Positions 24,070-32,408 of a stretch of DNA of 33,299 bases are shown here, piece after piece (position 1 is the stretch's first letter; each line of letters begins with the position of its first letter). Under the pieces are notes generated by a model. That model did no database searches and had not been told where the DNA came from. It was given only the letters and a program-made list of their open reading frames with translations. The DNA comes from Elusimicrobiota bacterium (lineage in GTDB: Bacteria > Elusimicrobiota > Elusimicrobia > UBA1565), in contig DMEZ01000067.1 of NCBI GenBank assembly GCA_003450735.1, positions 8,584 to 41,882 of the forward strand, given 5' to 3'. Both the position numbers and the translations under genes were made by a program.

Positions 24070-24118
24070 TTTTATGGTTATTGAATCATTTCATGGATGT
24101 TAAGGAAATGTTTCATGG
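24070..24118 (-). repeat. Spaced CCATGAAA direct repeats in the operon leader
   Basis: In minus-strand sense CCATGAAA occurs at the complements of 24111-24118 and 24089-24096, 22 bases apart. A near copy, CCATAAAA, lies at the complement of 24070-24077, 19 bases further. The stretch (about 24052-24130) is very AT-rich compared with the rest of the window and must hold the promoter of the secretion operon. The exact -10 and -35 are unclear; TAATAG lies just before the ATG. A regulator binding array is possible. Confidence 0.45.
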
Positions 24119-24134
24119 GGGTTGAGTCCGGTTG

Positions 24135-24171
24135 AAAAAGGAGCGGCCCGGGCCTCAAAGGCCCGGGCCGC
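24135..24171 (-). terminator. Rho-independent terminator of the pilB-pilC operon
   Basis: A perfect 13-base inverted repeat, GCGGCCCGGGCCT (24143-24155) and AGGCCCGGGCCGC (24159-24171), with a 3-base loop. On the minus strand it is followed by TCC and a TTTTT run (complement of 24135-24139). It lies 18 bases after the pilC stop. Confidence 0.88.
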
Positions 24172-24189
24172 GGCCTCCCCCCTCCCGGG

Positions 24190-25416
24190 CTAGCCCTTGC
24201 CGCCGATCTGGGAGAGCTGGAAGATCGGCATGAAGATCGAGAGCACGATGACGCCGACGATGCCGCCGATGAACACGACCATGATCGGGTCGATGATCGA
24301 GGTGAAGCGCCGGGTGAACTGGTCGATCTGCTCGCGGTAGAAGGTCGAAAGGGTGCCGAGGATGTCCGGCAGCTTGCCCGACTCTTCGCCCATCCACATC
24401 ATCTCCGTGACCAGGGGCGGGAACACCCCGGATTTCTTGAAAGCGGCCGAGATGGATTTGCCGGTCGCGACGTCGTTTTTCACGGCCTTGAGCGCCCCGG
24501 CGAAGATCTTGTTCGCGGCGAACACGCCTTCGAGCACGGCGATGGCGTTGAGGATGCTCACGCCGCTCTCGATGAGGGTGGAGAGGGTCGTCAGCAGGCG
24601 CTCGGTCTGGATGTTCTTGATGAAGGCCCCGAAGAACGGGAGCCCGAACATGAACTTCGCCTTGGAGTACTGTCCCGCGTCGGTCGCGAGGTACGCCTTC
24701 AGGACGAAGATGAAGACGGCGATGCCGGCGAGCAGGGAGATCAGGTTCTGGGTGAGCAGCTTCGAGATCATGATGATGAACTGCGTGATGGCCGGGAGCT
24801 TCAGGTCGAAGCTCCGGAAGATGTCGGCGAAGGTCGGGACGATCTTCACGATGAAGAAGATGAGCACGCCCATCGAGATGGTGAACAGGACGGCCGGGTA
24901 GGCGAGGGCCGTGATGACCTTGCCCTTGAGCTCCTCCTGGGAGGCGATGTACGTGGCGACCTGCTTGAGGGCCTTGGGCATCTGGCCGCTGAGCTCGCCG
25001 GCCTGCACCAGGGAGATCCAGAGGGTGTCGAAGACCTTGGGGTGCTTCTCCAGGGCCTTGTGGAGCGAGGAGCCGCTCGCGACGTCCTTGGTGACCTGGT
25101 TGAGGGCGTACTTGAGGGCGGGGCTCTCGGAGTGCTCCCCGAGGAGGGTCAATGCGCGCACGAGCGGGACGCCGCCGTTGAGGAGGGTGGCGAGCTGCTC
25201 GCCGAAGAAGGAGAGGTCGCGCCCGCCGACGCTGCCGCCCCCCCCGCGCAGGCGCCCGCCGATCCCGCCTCCGGATTCCTTCTCGGCCTGGATGGAGAGG
25301 ATGAAGTAGCCCTTGCCCTGGAGGGCGTTGATGGCCTCGTTCTCGTCGGAAGCCTCCAGGGCCCCGGAGGAGGTGTCGCCCTTGCTGTCCTGGATGGTGT
25401 AGAGGAATCGCCCCAT
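24190..25416 (-). CDS. pilC: Type IV pilus / type II secretion inner-membrane platform protein (PilC/GspF)
   Basis: 408 residues. A short N-terminal domain (FLYTIQDSKGDTSSGALEA) is followed by two tandem GspF repeats. Each has the cytoplasmic helical bundle (ATLLNGGVPLVRALTLL and STLIESGVSILNAIAVLEG; QAGELSGQMP and GEESGKLPD) and a hydrophobic segment, closing with the family end PIFQLSQI. The protein is the integral-membrane base on which PilB acts. A Gly-rich linker (ESGGGIGGRLRGGGGS) separates the first domain from the first repeat. It starts one base after the pilB stop, and a strong terminator follows. Confidence 0.95.
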   Translation of the reverse strand: MGRFLYTIQDSKGDTSSGALEASDENEAINALQGKGYFILSIQAEKESGGGIGGRLRGGGGSVGGRDLSFFGEQLATLLNGGVPLVRALTLLGEHSESPALKYALNQVTKDVASGSSLHKALEKHPKVFDTLWISLVQAGELSGQMPKALKQVATYIASQEELKGKVITALAYPAVLFTISMGVLIFFIVKIVPTFADIFRSFDLKLPAITQFIIMISKLLTQNLISLLAGIAVFIFVLKAYLATDAGQYSKAKFMFGLPFFGAFIKNIQTERLLTTLSTLIESGVSILNAIAVLEGVFAANKIFAGALKAVKNDVATGKSISAAFKKSGVFPPLVTEMMWMGEESGKLPDILGTLSTFYREQIDQFTRRFTSIIDPIMVVFIGGIVGVIVLSIFMPIFQLSQIGGKG

Positions 25417-25417
25417 G

Positions 25418-27154
25418 TTATTCTCCCACGGTGATGGATAGGACCTCTTCGGCGGTCGTGACGCCCGCGAGGACTTTGCGCCAGCCGCTCGCGCGCAGGC
25501 CCCACATGCCGTCCTCGGCGGCGATGGCCCTCATCGCGGCCATGTCCCCGCTCTTCTTGTAGATCGCGTCGCGCAGGCGCTGGGTGACGTAATAGACCTC
25601 ATAGATGGCGACGCGCCCGGCGTAGCCCGTCTTGGCGCACTTGTCGCAGCCCCGGGGCTTGTAGAACACGAGTTTCGAGGGGTCCGGCGCCGGGTCGAGC
25701 TCGCTCTCCTTGATGCACATTTGGAGGGTCACCGGGTCGAGCTGGGTCGGCTGCTTGCAGGCCGGGCAGAGCGTGCGTACCAGGCGTTGGGCGGCGATCA
25801 TGCGCAGACAGGAGGAGAGCATGAAGGGCTCGATGCCCATGTCGACGAGGCGCACCACGGCCTCGATGGCGCTGTTCGTGTGGAGCGTGGAGAGCACGAG
25901 GTGGCCGGTGAGGGCCGCGCGCAGGCAGGTCGTTGCGGTCTCCTGGTCGCGCACCTCGCCGACCAGGATGACGTCGGGGTCCTGGCGGAGGAAAGAGCGC
26001 AGGGCGGCCGCGAAGGTGAGCCCGATGCCGGAGCGCACCTGGACCTGGTTGATCCCCTCGAGCTTGAACTCGACGGGATCCTCGATGGTCATGAAGTTCA
26101 TCTCGGGCGTCTTGATCGTGTTGAGCACCGTGTAGAGCGTGGTGGTCTTGCCCGAGCCGGTGGGGCCGGTCAGGAAGATGAGGCCATGGGGCGACTCGGC
26201 GGCCTTGAGGAAGTCCTCCTTCTGCCGGGGCTCGAAGCCGATCTTGTCGATGTTGAGCTCGACGGCGCCCTTGTCGAGGATGCGCATGACCACCTTTTCC
26301 CCGAAGACGGTCGGGCAGATGGAGACGCGGATGTCGATGTTGCGGTTCTGGACCTTGAGCGAGAAGCTTCCGTCCTGCGGCAGGCGGCGCTCCGCGATGT
26401 CGAGCTTGGTGAGGATCTTGATGCGGCTGACCACGGCCGCGAAAGCGCCGACGGTGGGCGGGGTGCGCTCGTAGAGGACGCCGTGGATGCGGAAGCGCAG
26501 CATCACGCGCTCGTCGTAGCGCTCCAAGTGGATGTCCGAGCAGCGCTCGCTGATGGCCTGCTTGAGGATGGCGTTGACGAGGGTGATGACCTGCTCGCCC
26601 TTGGCCTCGGCGACCATCTTGTCGAGGTCGAGCCGGGCGTCCGAGGCGTCCCGCTCCTCGATCGCGCCGGCCGCCTTGTCCTCCTGCTGCATGACCTTGT
26701 CGATGAGGCCGCCCGAGGAGCCGTAGAACTCGTCGATGATCTTGATGATCTGGCTCTTGGTCGCGATGAAGGGCTGGATCTCGAAGCCCGTCATCAGCTT
26801 GAGGTTGTCGAGCACCATCACGTTCTCGGGCTCGGCCAGGGCGACGGCGAGGGAGTTCTCCTCCTGGAACAGGGGGATGAGGATGTTCTCGCGGGCGAAG
26901 CGCTCCTCGATGATGTTCTGGAGGTTCTGGTCCTTCTCGGGGGCGAGGATGCGGTTCTCGCGGGAGGCGAAGGGGACGCCGAGCATCTTCGAGACGGCCT
27001 GGGCGATGGCCTCCTCGGTCGCGAAGCCGAGCTTGACCACGGACTCGCCGAGGCGGGAGTTCGTGTTCTCGGCGTGCTTCTGGGCCTTGGCGAGCTGTTC
27101 CGGGGAGAGGACCTTGCCCTGAAGGAGGATCTCGTCGAGCTTCATTCGCTGCAT
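25418..27154 (-). CDS. pilB: Pilus / secretion assembly ATPase (PilB/GspE)
   Basis: 578 residues; hexameric cytoplasmic ATPase that drives pilin assembly. An N-terminal MshEN/T2SSE-N domain (about 1-165) may sense a nucleotide such as cyclic di-GMP in some relatives. The ATPase follows: Walker A GPTGSGKT at 330-337, Asp box TIEDPVEF, GEVRD Walker B-like box, and a His box STLHTN. A zinc-binding tetracysteine (C463/C466/C503/C506) closes the core, as expected for extension-type ATPases and not PilT. The ATG at 27154 was chosen because AAGGAG lies 9 bases before it; a second ATG three codons in is possible. It has a strong promoter (27192-27219) and one base separates it from pilC. Confidence 0.95.
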   Translation of the reverse strand: MQRMKLDEILLQGKVLSPEQLAKAQKHAENTNSRLGESVVKLGFATEEAIAQAVSKMLGVPFASRENRILAPEKDQNLQNIIEERFARENILIPLFQEENSLAVALAEPENVMVLDNLKLMTGFEIQPFIATKSQIIKIIDEFYGSSGGLIDKVMQQEDKAAGAIEERDASDARLDLDKMVAEAKGEQVITLVNAILKQAISERCSDIHLERYDERVMLRFRIHGVLYERTPPTVGAFAAVVSRIKILTKLDIAERRLPQDGSFSLKVQNRNIDIRVSICPTVFGEKVVMRILDKGAVELNIDKIGFEPRQKEDFLKAAESPHGLIFLTGPTGSGKTTTLYTVLNTIKTPEMNFMTIEDPVEFKLEGINQVQVRSGIGLTFAAALRSFLRQDPDVILVGEVRDQETATTCLRAALTGHLVLSTLHTNSAIEAVVRLVDMGIEPFMLSSCLRMIAAQRLVRTLCPACKQPTQLDPVTLQMCIKESELDPAPDPSKLVFYKPRGCDKCAKTGYAGRVAIYEVYYVTQRLRDAIYKKSGDMAAMRAIAAEDGMWGLRASGWRKVLAGVTTAEEVLSITVGE

Positions 27155-27191
27155 GGATTCGCGCTCCTTGAACGGCTGTCCCGGCCCCTAA

Positions 27192-27219
27192 GGTATAACG
27201 AACGCGCGCGCGTTGTCAA
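27192..27219 (-). promoter_or_regulatory. Strong promoter of pilB-pilC
   Basis: Minus-strand TTGACA (complement of 27214-27219, perfect consensus), a 16-base spacer, then TATACC (complement of 27192-27197). The start is near 27185, giving a leader of about 30 bases with AAGGAG before the ATG. The spacer holds the 14-base palindrome AACGCGCGCGCGTT. Confidence 0.78.
27201..27214. repeat. Palindromic alternating CG tract in the pilB promoter
   Basis: AACGCGCGCGCGTT is its own reverse complement. It occupies almost the whole spacer between the -35 and -10 elements, overlapping the first base of the -35. It could be an operator or a Z-DNA-prone element. Confidence 0.7.
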
Positions 27220-29825
27220 GGCGCGGCGGCCGCGGGGGCCCGCAGTTCCGAGGCGGCCACGGCGTTGTTCGGGTCGGCCGAGAGCGCCGCCTGGAAGGCG
27301 CCGCGGGCCTCGGCTGAGCGCCCGAGGCGCTTGAGCGCCTGCCCCAGGTTGACGAGGGCCGGCACGTTCCGGGGCTCCCGCTGCGCGACGAAGGAGAGGT
27401 CCTCGGCGGCCTTCCCGGCGTCGCCGTGCACGAGCTCGAGGTTCCCGCGGTAGAAGCGGGCGCGCGTGTCCTTGGGGAAGGCGTCCGCGACGCGGCGCGA
27501 GAGCTCGAGGGTCTGCGGGCCGTAGTCCCTCCGGAGGATGGCGGCCTCGAGGCGGCGAAGGTCGTCGAGGCGCTCGAGCACCGCGGGCGGCTTGTGGCCC
27601 GACTGCTTCAGGGAGGTCCTCAAGTTCTGCTCGGCCATCCCGAACCCCGGCTGAAGGCGGAGCAGTTCCGCATACACCTGCTCCGCCTTGGCGTGCTCCC
27701 GCTTGAGGCTGTAGAGGTAGCCGAGGTTGTTGCGGTAGTGCACGTTCTCCGGGAAGAAATGGGCGGCCCGTTCGAGCAGTTCGATGGCCGGATCGATGTT
27801 CTTGGCCGAGTCGCGCAGCAGGAAGGAGGAGAAGTTCACGTAGAGGTCGTTCGAGAGCGGGTTGATGGCCCACGAGATGAGGAAGTTCTTCCGGGCCTCC
27901 TCCTGGAGGCCCAGGCGGGAGGAGAGGATGGTCGCGAGGTTGAAGTAGATCTCGTCGTAGCCCGCGTTGGCGTTGAGCGCCTCCCGGTAGGCCCAGACCG
28001 CCTTCTCGGGCTGGTCGGAGCGGGCGTAGGCGTTGCCCAGCTCGTAGTTGCTGTTGACCTCCCGGGGATGCCAGCGGTAGGCCCGGTCGAGCTCGTCGAT
28101 GGCCTGCGGCATGCGTCCGTTGCGGACGTGCTTGAAGCCTATGAAATAGTGCGCTTCGCGCTGCCACATGCGCACGCCCTGCCAGGCGCCCCAGGCGCCG
28201 GCCAGGACCACGGCCGCGGCCGCCGCCCGAGCCAGGGGGCCGGCGAGGGTGCGCCGCCAGCCCTGCCCCCGCGCGAGCGCTCCCATGGCGACGCCGACCT
28301 GCCACCAGAACACGAAGGCGGGGACGGCGAAGTGCAGGGAGACGTTGAGCAGGTTGTCGGCCAGCATCCCGGCCGCGCCGGCTCCGCAGGCGTAGAGCCA
28401 GACGGGCTCCTGGCTCGCCGGCGCGGCCTTGGGCTTGGGCGGCGGGGTCGCAGCCGCGCCGGCCCTCCCGGCGCTCCAGAGGGACTTGAAGAAGACCGCC
28501 CAGGTCCAGAGCAGGACGCCGACCCCCAGGAGGCCGGTCTGCGACCAGGCCTCGAGGATCTCGTTGTGGCTGTTGTTGGCGTGCGTGCGCATGTTCCGGA
28601 AGAAGTCGAGGTGGTCGAGCAGGTTGCCCTGATAGAACGGATAGAAGAGCTCGAAGTGGCCCCAGCCCTTGCCGAAGAGCGGGCTCTCGGCCCCCATCTG
28701 CCAGGCGCAGGTCCAGATGAGCAGACGCTGGTGCCAGGGACTGTAGAAGGAGTCCTTCGACTCGGGCCGGACGATCTGCATCGCCTCCGAGAGGCGGCCG
28801 ATGACGGAGGAGGAATACTGCCCGCTGATGAGGCTCTGGGGCCAGAAGAGGGCCATCAGGACGCCGGCCGTCGCCAGGAAGCCGGTGAACTCGGGGTCCT
28901 GCCGCGCGAGGCGCCTCAGCTCGGGCGAGAGGAAGGGGAGCGCCGTCGCGACCGCGGCGCCGATCCACGAGGAGCGCGTCAGGCTGCAGAGCAGGGCGGC
29001 TTCGTAGGAGAGGAGGACGACCGCGTAGACCGCGCGCTGGAGCCGCGTCTTCGCCTTCAGGTAGTAGACCAGGGCGAGCGGCAGCAGCACCACGAGGTAC
29101 GAGGACATGAAGTTCGGGTTCCCGAAGGTCGAGACCGAGCGGCCGCCGTAGGGATTGAGGGTCTTCGACCAGATGATCTCGATGTTGAAGTACTGCAGGA
29201 CCCCGTAGGCCGCCCCCAGGAAGCCGGCGGCCAGGGCCGTCTGCCAGATGTCGTGGACGGAGCCTCCCCGGGCCAGCCAGAGCAGGGCCGCGCAGCCGCC
29301 GACCCACAGCAGGCCGCCGTAGACGTCCCAGACATGGTCCCAGAGCGGCGCGAAGGGGCCGGTGGGGGTCTTGAGCTGGAGGAAGAACAGCCAGAGCCCG
29401 CCCCAGACCAGGCAGAAGGCGACCCACCGCCCGGGCGGCGGGGGCTCGTCGGCGATCCCGTCGGCGGAGAGGGCCGCCAGGAAGAAGGGCAGCGCGCAGT
29501 TGACCACCGAGAAATAGAGGCTGCGCGAGCCCTCGGCCCGCATCGACTCGCGGAAGAACGCGGCGTGGCCCCAGTAGCCGATCGCCCAGGTGAGCGCGCA
29601 GACGCCGAGCCAGGCGGCGACCGGGAGGTCCAGGGGCGTCCTCGGCAAAGACGAGTCCCCCCCTCGGAGGACGTCGGCGGCCCAGAGCGCGGCCGCCGCG
29701 CAGAGGCCCATCTGCAGGAGGACGATCTGGGTGATGTAGGGGTTGCGGGTGAGGTCGGTGAAGAAGACCAGCGGGCAGACGAACTGGAGCAGGACGAAGA
29801 GCGGAGGGAGGAGGCGCCTGCTCAC
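27216..29825 (-). CDS. O-antigen-ligase-like (Wzy_C) membrane protein with TPR tail, copy 2
   Basis: 869 residues. The N-terminal half (about 1-540) has many membrane helices and the Wzy/WaaL/PglL hallmarks: STFGNPNF at the start of a helix, a large periplasmic loop, and the N-S-H-N-E-I-L-E box followed by a G-L-L-G-V-G helix. The C-terminal ~310 residues are a TPR array (DELDRAYRWHPREVNSNYELGNAY, AVWAYREALNANAGYDEIYFN, LVNLGQALKRLGRSAEARGAF). Such enzymes transfer a lipid-linked glycan to lipid A, a pilin or another acceptor. The GTG start lies 10 bases after the stop of the related upstream gene, with no clear ribosome-binding site. The acceptor is unknown; closeness to pilB favours pilin or surface glycan. 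Confidence 0.82.
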   Translation of the reverse strand: MSRRLLPPLFVLLQFVCPLVFFTDLTRNPYITQIVLLQMGLCAAAALWAADVLRGGDSSLPRTPLDLPVAAWLGVCALTWAIGYWGHAAFFRESMRAEGSRSLYFSVVNCALPFFLAALSADGIADEPPPPGRWVAFCLVWGGLWLFFLQLKTPTGPFAPLWDHVWDVYGGLLWVGGCAALLWLARGGSVHDIWQTALAAGFLGAAYGVLQYFNIEIIWSKTLNPYGGRSVSTFGNPNFMSSYLVVLLPLALVYYLKAKTRLQRAVYAVVLLSYEAALLCSLTRSSWIGAAVATALPFLSPELRRLARQDPEFTGFLATAGVLMALFWPQSLISGQYSSSVIGRLSEAMQIVRPESKDSFYSPWHQRLLIWTCAWQMGAESPLFGKGWGHFELFYPFYQGNLLDHLDFFRNMRTHANNSHNEILEAWSQTGLLGVGVLLWTWAVFFKSLWSAGRAGAAATPPPKPKAAPASQEPVWLYACGAGAAGMLADNLLNVSLHFAVPAFVFWWQVGVAMGALARGQGWRRTLAGPLARAAAAAVVLAGAWGAWQGVRMWQREAHYFIGFKHVRNGRMPQAIDELDRAYRWHPREVNSNYELGNAYARSDQPEKAVWAYREALNANAGYDEIYFNLATILSSRLGLQEEARKNFLISWAINPLSNDLYVNFSSFLLRDSAKNIDPAIELLERAAHFFPENVHYRNNLGYLYSLKREHAKAEQVYAELLRLQPGFGMAEQNLRTSLKQSGHKPPAVLERLDDLRRLEAAILRRDYGPQTLELSRRVADAFPKDTRARFYRGNLELVHGDAGKAAEDLSFVAQREPRNVPALVNLGQALKRLGRSAEARGAFQAALSADPNNAVAASELRAPAAAAP

Positions 29826-29835
29826 CGGGGCGCGC

Positions 29836-32379
29836 TCAACGCCGGTCGATCTCGAGCAGGGGGGGCGCCTGCCCGGGAGCCTGGGCGGCCGGCATCGGGA
29901 AGGCCTTCATCAGGCCCTCGTTCTTCGCCCGCATGTAGACGATCTGCAGGTTGCGCTGGAGGTTCTCGTTCTTCGGGTCGAGGCGAAGGCCGTCCTTGAA
30001 GGCCTTCTCCGCGTCGGCGAGCTTGTTGGCCAGGAAGTAGGCGTTGCCGAGCTGGAGGTAGGCGTCCGGGTTCTCGTGCCGGTGCGCCCACGCCCCCCCG
30101 AAGTCCTCGAGCTTCTGGTAGGCCATGATGCTGCGCCGCAGCCAGGGTTTGGAGGAGAGCTTCGGGTCGACCGCGCACCTGGGGGCCTCGATGAGCTCCT
30201 TGTAGACCTCGGCCGCCTTGTCGTACTGCTTGCGGAGCATGTGGATGTGCCCCATCCGGTAGTAGTTCGGCGCGAAGACCGGATCGAGGTTGTAGTAGAG
30301 CTTGAACTGCCGCATCGCCTCGTCGAGGTCCTTCTCGGACTGCTCGACGTTCCCGCGCTGGCGCTCCCAGTCGGCCTTCTTCATGAAGAGGACGCCCATC
30401 TGGTGGTGCATCTGCACGTAGTTCGGCGCCTGGGCGCGGACCTCGCCGTAGGCGTCGAGGGCGCGCTCGAAGTCGTCGCGCGACTTCTTGTCCTTGTCCC
30501 CCCAGTTCTCGTTGTAGAGCTTCGTCATGTTGAAGCGGTCGTTGAAGACGTTGCCCTTGAAGTAGTTCGCCATGACGAAGGCCGGGTTGAGCTTGGCGAC
30601 GATGAGGTAGTTCTTGAGGGCGTTGTCCCACTCCTGCCGCTTGGAGAAGAAGATGGCGATGTTGTGGTGCACGTCGGCCTTGAAATGGCCCCAGGTGCGG
30701 AAGAGCGGGAAGAGCATCAGGCCGATGACGGCGGGAACGAGGACGTTGCGGGAGAGGTAGGTGGTGCGCGCGAAGATGAACCCCTGGGCCCCGACGCAGA
30801 AGAGGAAGCAGGCCCAGGCGATCCACCACTGGAGGACCTCCCCGCCGAAGCCCAGGCGGTAGAGCGGGCCCTGCAGGACGCTGAACTCGGAGCACAGCAC
30901 CCAGCTCGTGTAGAGGAGGCCGCCCCACGCGGCCAGGCGGGCGGGCCAGATGAGGAACTGCGAGAGGGTCTCGAGCGGGGTGGGGCCCTGACGGGCGGGA
31001 TCCGTCCCCTCCCGGAAGGCGTGCAGGTCGACGAGCGCGACGCCGCGGGCGAGGTTGACGACGAGCCCCGAGAGCAGCCCCAGATAGACGCCCGAGGAGA
31101 CGAAGCGCATGCTCACGTCGAAGAGGTTGTGGGCGAGCATGCCCTGGAAGGCGATCAGGTAGCCCAGCAGGTCGTAGGCGTGCGGAGGGGCGCGCTGGCC
31201 CTTCTTCAGGCTGCCGGTCAGCTGGCCCAGAGCGCGGTAGGCGATGAAGCAGGTGCTGATGATCAGCCAGTAGAAGATGCCGAAGCCGAGGATCCCCTCG
31301 TCGAAGAGGACTTCCAGGTGCTCGTTCTCGGAGTGGTCGGTCTCGGTGTTGTGCTTGCCCTCGATGTGGAAGATGGGCGGGCGGCGGAACGCCGGGTAGA
31401 TCACCCAGAAGGAGCCGAGGCCCGTGCCGATAAGGGGCTGGGTGCGGACCATCTCCCAGGTGGCCTCCCAGGTGAACAGGCGGAAGTTCACGGAGGTGAA
31501 GGAGGAGTGGGCCAGCTTGTAGTAGACCCCGCCGAGCACCACGCCTCCGAAGAGGAGGAAGCCCAGGGCGAGCTTCTTCCACTGGGCGTGGAGGAACTCT
31601 CGGGCGAAGAAGAACGCCCAGGTCGAGATCAGCAGCATCAGGGAGATGGCGAAGCCGATCCACGCCCCCTTCGTGACCGTGCCCCAGAGGCAGAACAGGT
31701 CGAGGAAGAGGATCGGCAAGAGCTTGAACTCCCTCGTCTTCAGGTACTGGGTGACGAGGATCGGGAACATGATGACGAGGTAGTCGGCGAAGAAGTTCGG
31801 GTTCCCGAAGGTCGAGAACACGCGGTCGCCGAAGGCGCCGCGCCAGATGAAGGGGTCGGGCCCCTTCCCCGGGCCGGGCGGGAAGAAGGAGACGTCGAAC
31901 CACTGCAGGAAGCCGTAGCCCACGGTGATGGCGGTCGTCCAGATGAGGATGCGGGTGGTCCTCTCCGTGGCCTCCTCGTTGAACTCGCGGATGACGATGA
32001 GCGGCACGGTCATGTAGAACACCCGGCGCAGGAAGAAGTCCAGGGAGGAGAACTTGTAGGGCGCGTGCAGGTACGAGAAGATGCCGTAGGCGAAGTAGGC
32101 CAGGAAGGGGGCGAGGGTCACGAGGTCGGTCTTGGTGAAGGCCCCGCGCCACTCCTCGAGCAGGCGGCAGAGCCAGAGGCCGAGCAGGCACACGCCGCCC
32201 ATCTGGACGAGCGTGATCTTGACCTGGGCCGAGTCGTAGGTGCGCAGGTAGAAGGAGTCCGAGATGAGGAGGTAGAGGAGGGGCAGCCACCAGATGAGGG
32301 ATTTCTGCGCGAACAGGGAGGCCGGGGCCTGCGTCTCCTTGGGCTGGGCCTGGGAGTGCTGGGGCTGCTTCTTGGCCAT
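29836..32379 (-). CDS. O-antigen-ligase-like (Wzy_C) membrane protein with TPR tail, copy 1
   Basis: 847 residues. The layout is the same as in the next gene on this strand: about 12 hydrophobic segments with STFGNPNF, the periplasmic loop carrying S-E-N-E-H-L-E-V-L-F-D-E-G and a G-I-L-G-F-G helix, then a C-terminal TPR array (PDAYLQLGNAYFLANKLADAEKAFKDG and others). The N-terminus has a short polar Gln/Pro tail. The family transfers preassembled glycans from a lipid carrier. The two genes probably arose by tandem duplication, but they differ enough to serve different acceptors. It starts just 29 bases from the divergent hydrolase gene, with an AT-rich TATATATAT promoter patch in between. Confidence 0.83.
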   Translation of the reverse strand: MAKKQPQHSQAQPKETQAPASLFAQKSLIWWLPLLYLLISDSFYLRTYDSAQVKITLVQMGGVCLLGLWLCRLLEEWRGAFTKTDLVTLAPFLAYFAYGIFSYLHAPYKFSSLDFFLRRVFYMTVPLIVIREFNEEATERTTRILIWTTAITVGYGFLQWFDVSFFPPGPGKGPDPFIWRGAFGDRVFSTFGNPNFFADYLVIMFPILVTQYLKTREFKLLPILFLDLFCLWGTVTKGAWIGFAISLMLLISTWAFFFAREFLHAQWKKLALGFLLFGGVVLGGVYYKLAHSSFTSVNFRLFTWEATWEMVRTQPLIGTGLGSFWVIYPAFRRPPIFHIEGKHNTETDHSENEHLEVLFDEGILGFGIFYWLIISTCFIAYRALGQLTGSLKKGQRAPPHAYDLLGYLIAFQGMLAHNLFDVSMRFVSSGVYLGLLSGLVVNLARGVALVDLHAFREGTDPARQGPTPLETLSQFLIWPARLAAWGGLLYTSWVLCSEFSVLQGPLYRLGFGGEVLQWWIAWACFLFCVGAQGFIFARTTYLSRNVLVPAVIGLMLFPLFRTWGHFKADVHHNIAIFFSKRQEWDNALKNYLIVAKLNPAFVMANYFKGNVFNDRFNMTKLYNENWGDKDKKSRDDFERALDAYGEVRAQAPNYVQMHHQMGVLFMKKADWERQRGNVEQSEKDLDEAMRQFKLYYNLDPVFAPNYYRMGHIHMLRKQYDKAAEVYKELIEAPRCAVDPKLSSKPWLRRSIMAYQKLEDFGGAWAHRHENPDAYLQLGNAYFLANKLADAEKAFKDGLRLDPKNENLQRNLQIVYMRAKNEGLMKAFPMPAAQAPGQAPPLLEIDRR

Positions 32380-32401
32380 GAATCGCAGAATGATATATAT
32401 T
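32372..32401 (+). promoter_or_regulatory. Promoter of the alpha/beta hydrolase gene
   Basis: TTGGCC (32372-32377), an 18-base spacer, then TATATT (32396-32401), ending 7 bases before the ATG at 32409. The minus-strand Wzy-like gene must start in the same patch; TATCAT (complement of 32389-32394) could be its -10. Confidence 0.5.
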
Positions 32402-32408
32402 CAGGGCG

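Noticed and set aside
15664..32379. Tad or archaeal-type pilus system
   Set aside because: The ATPase has MshEN and tetracysteine features, the platform protein has the double GspF repeat in one chain, and PilM/N/O/P-type partners are present; this is the PilB/GspE class.
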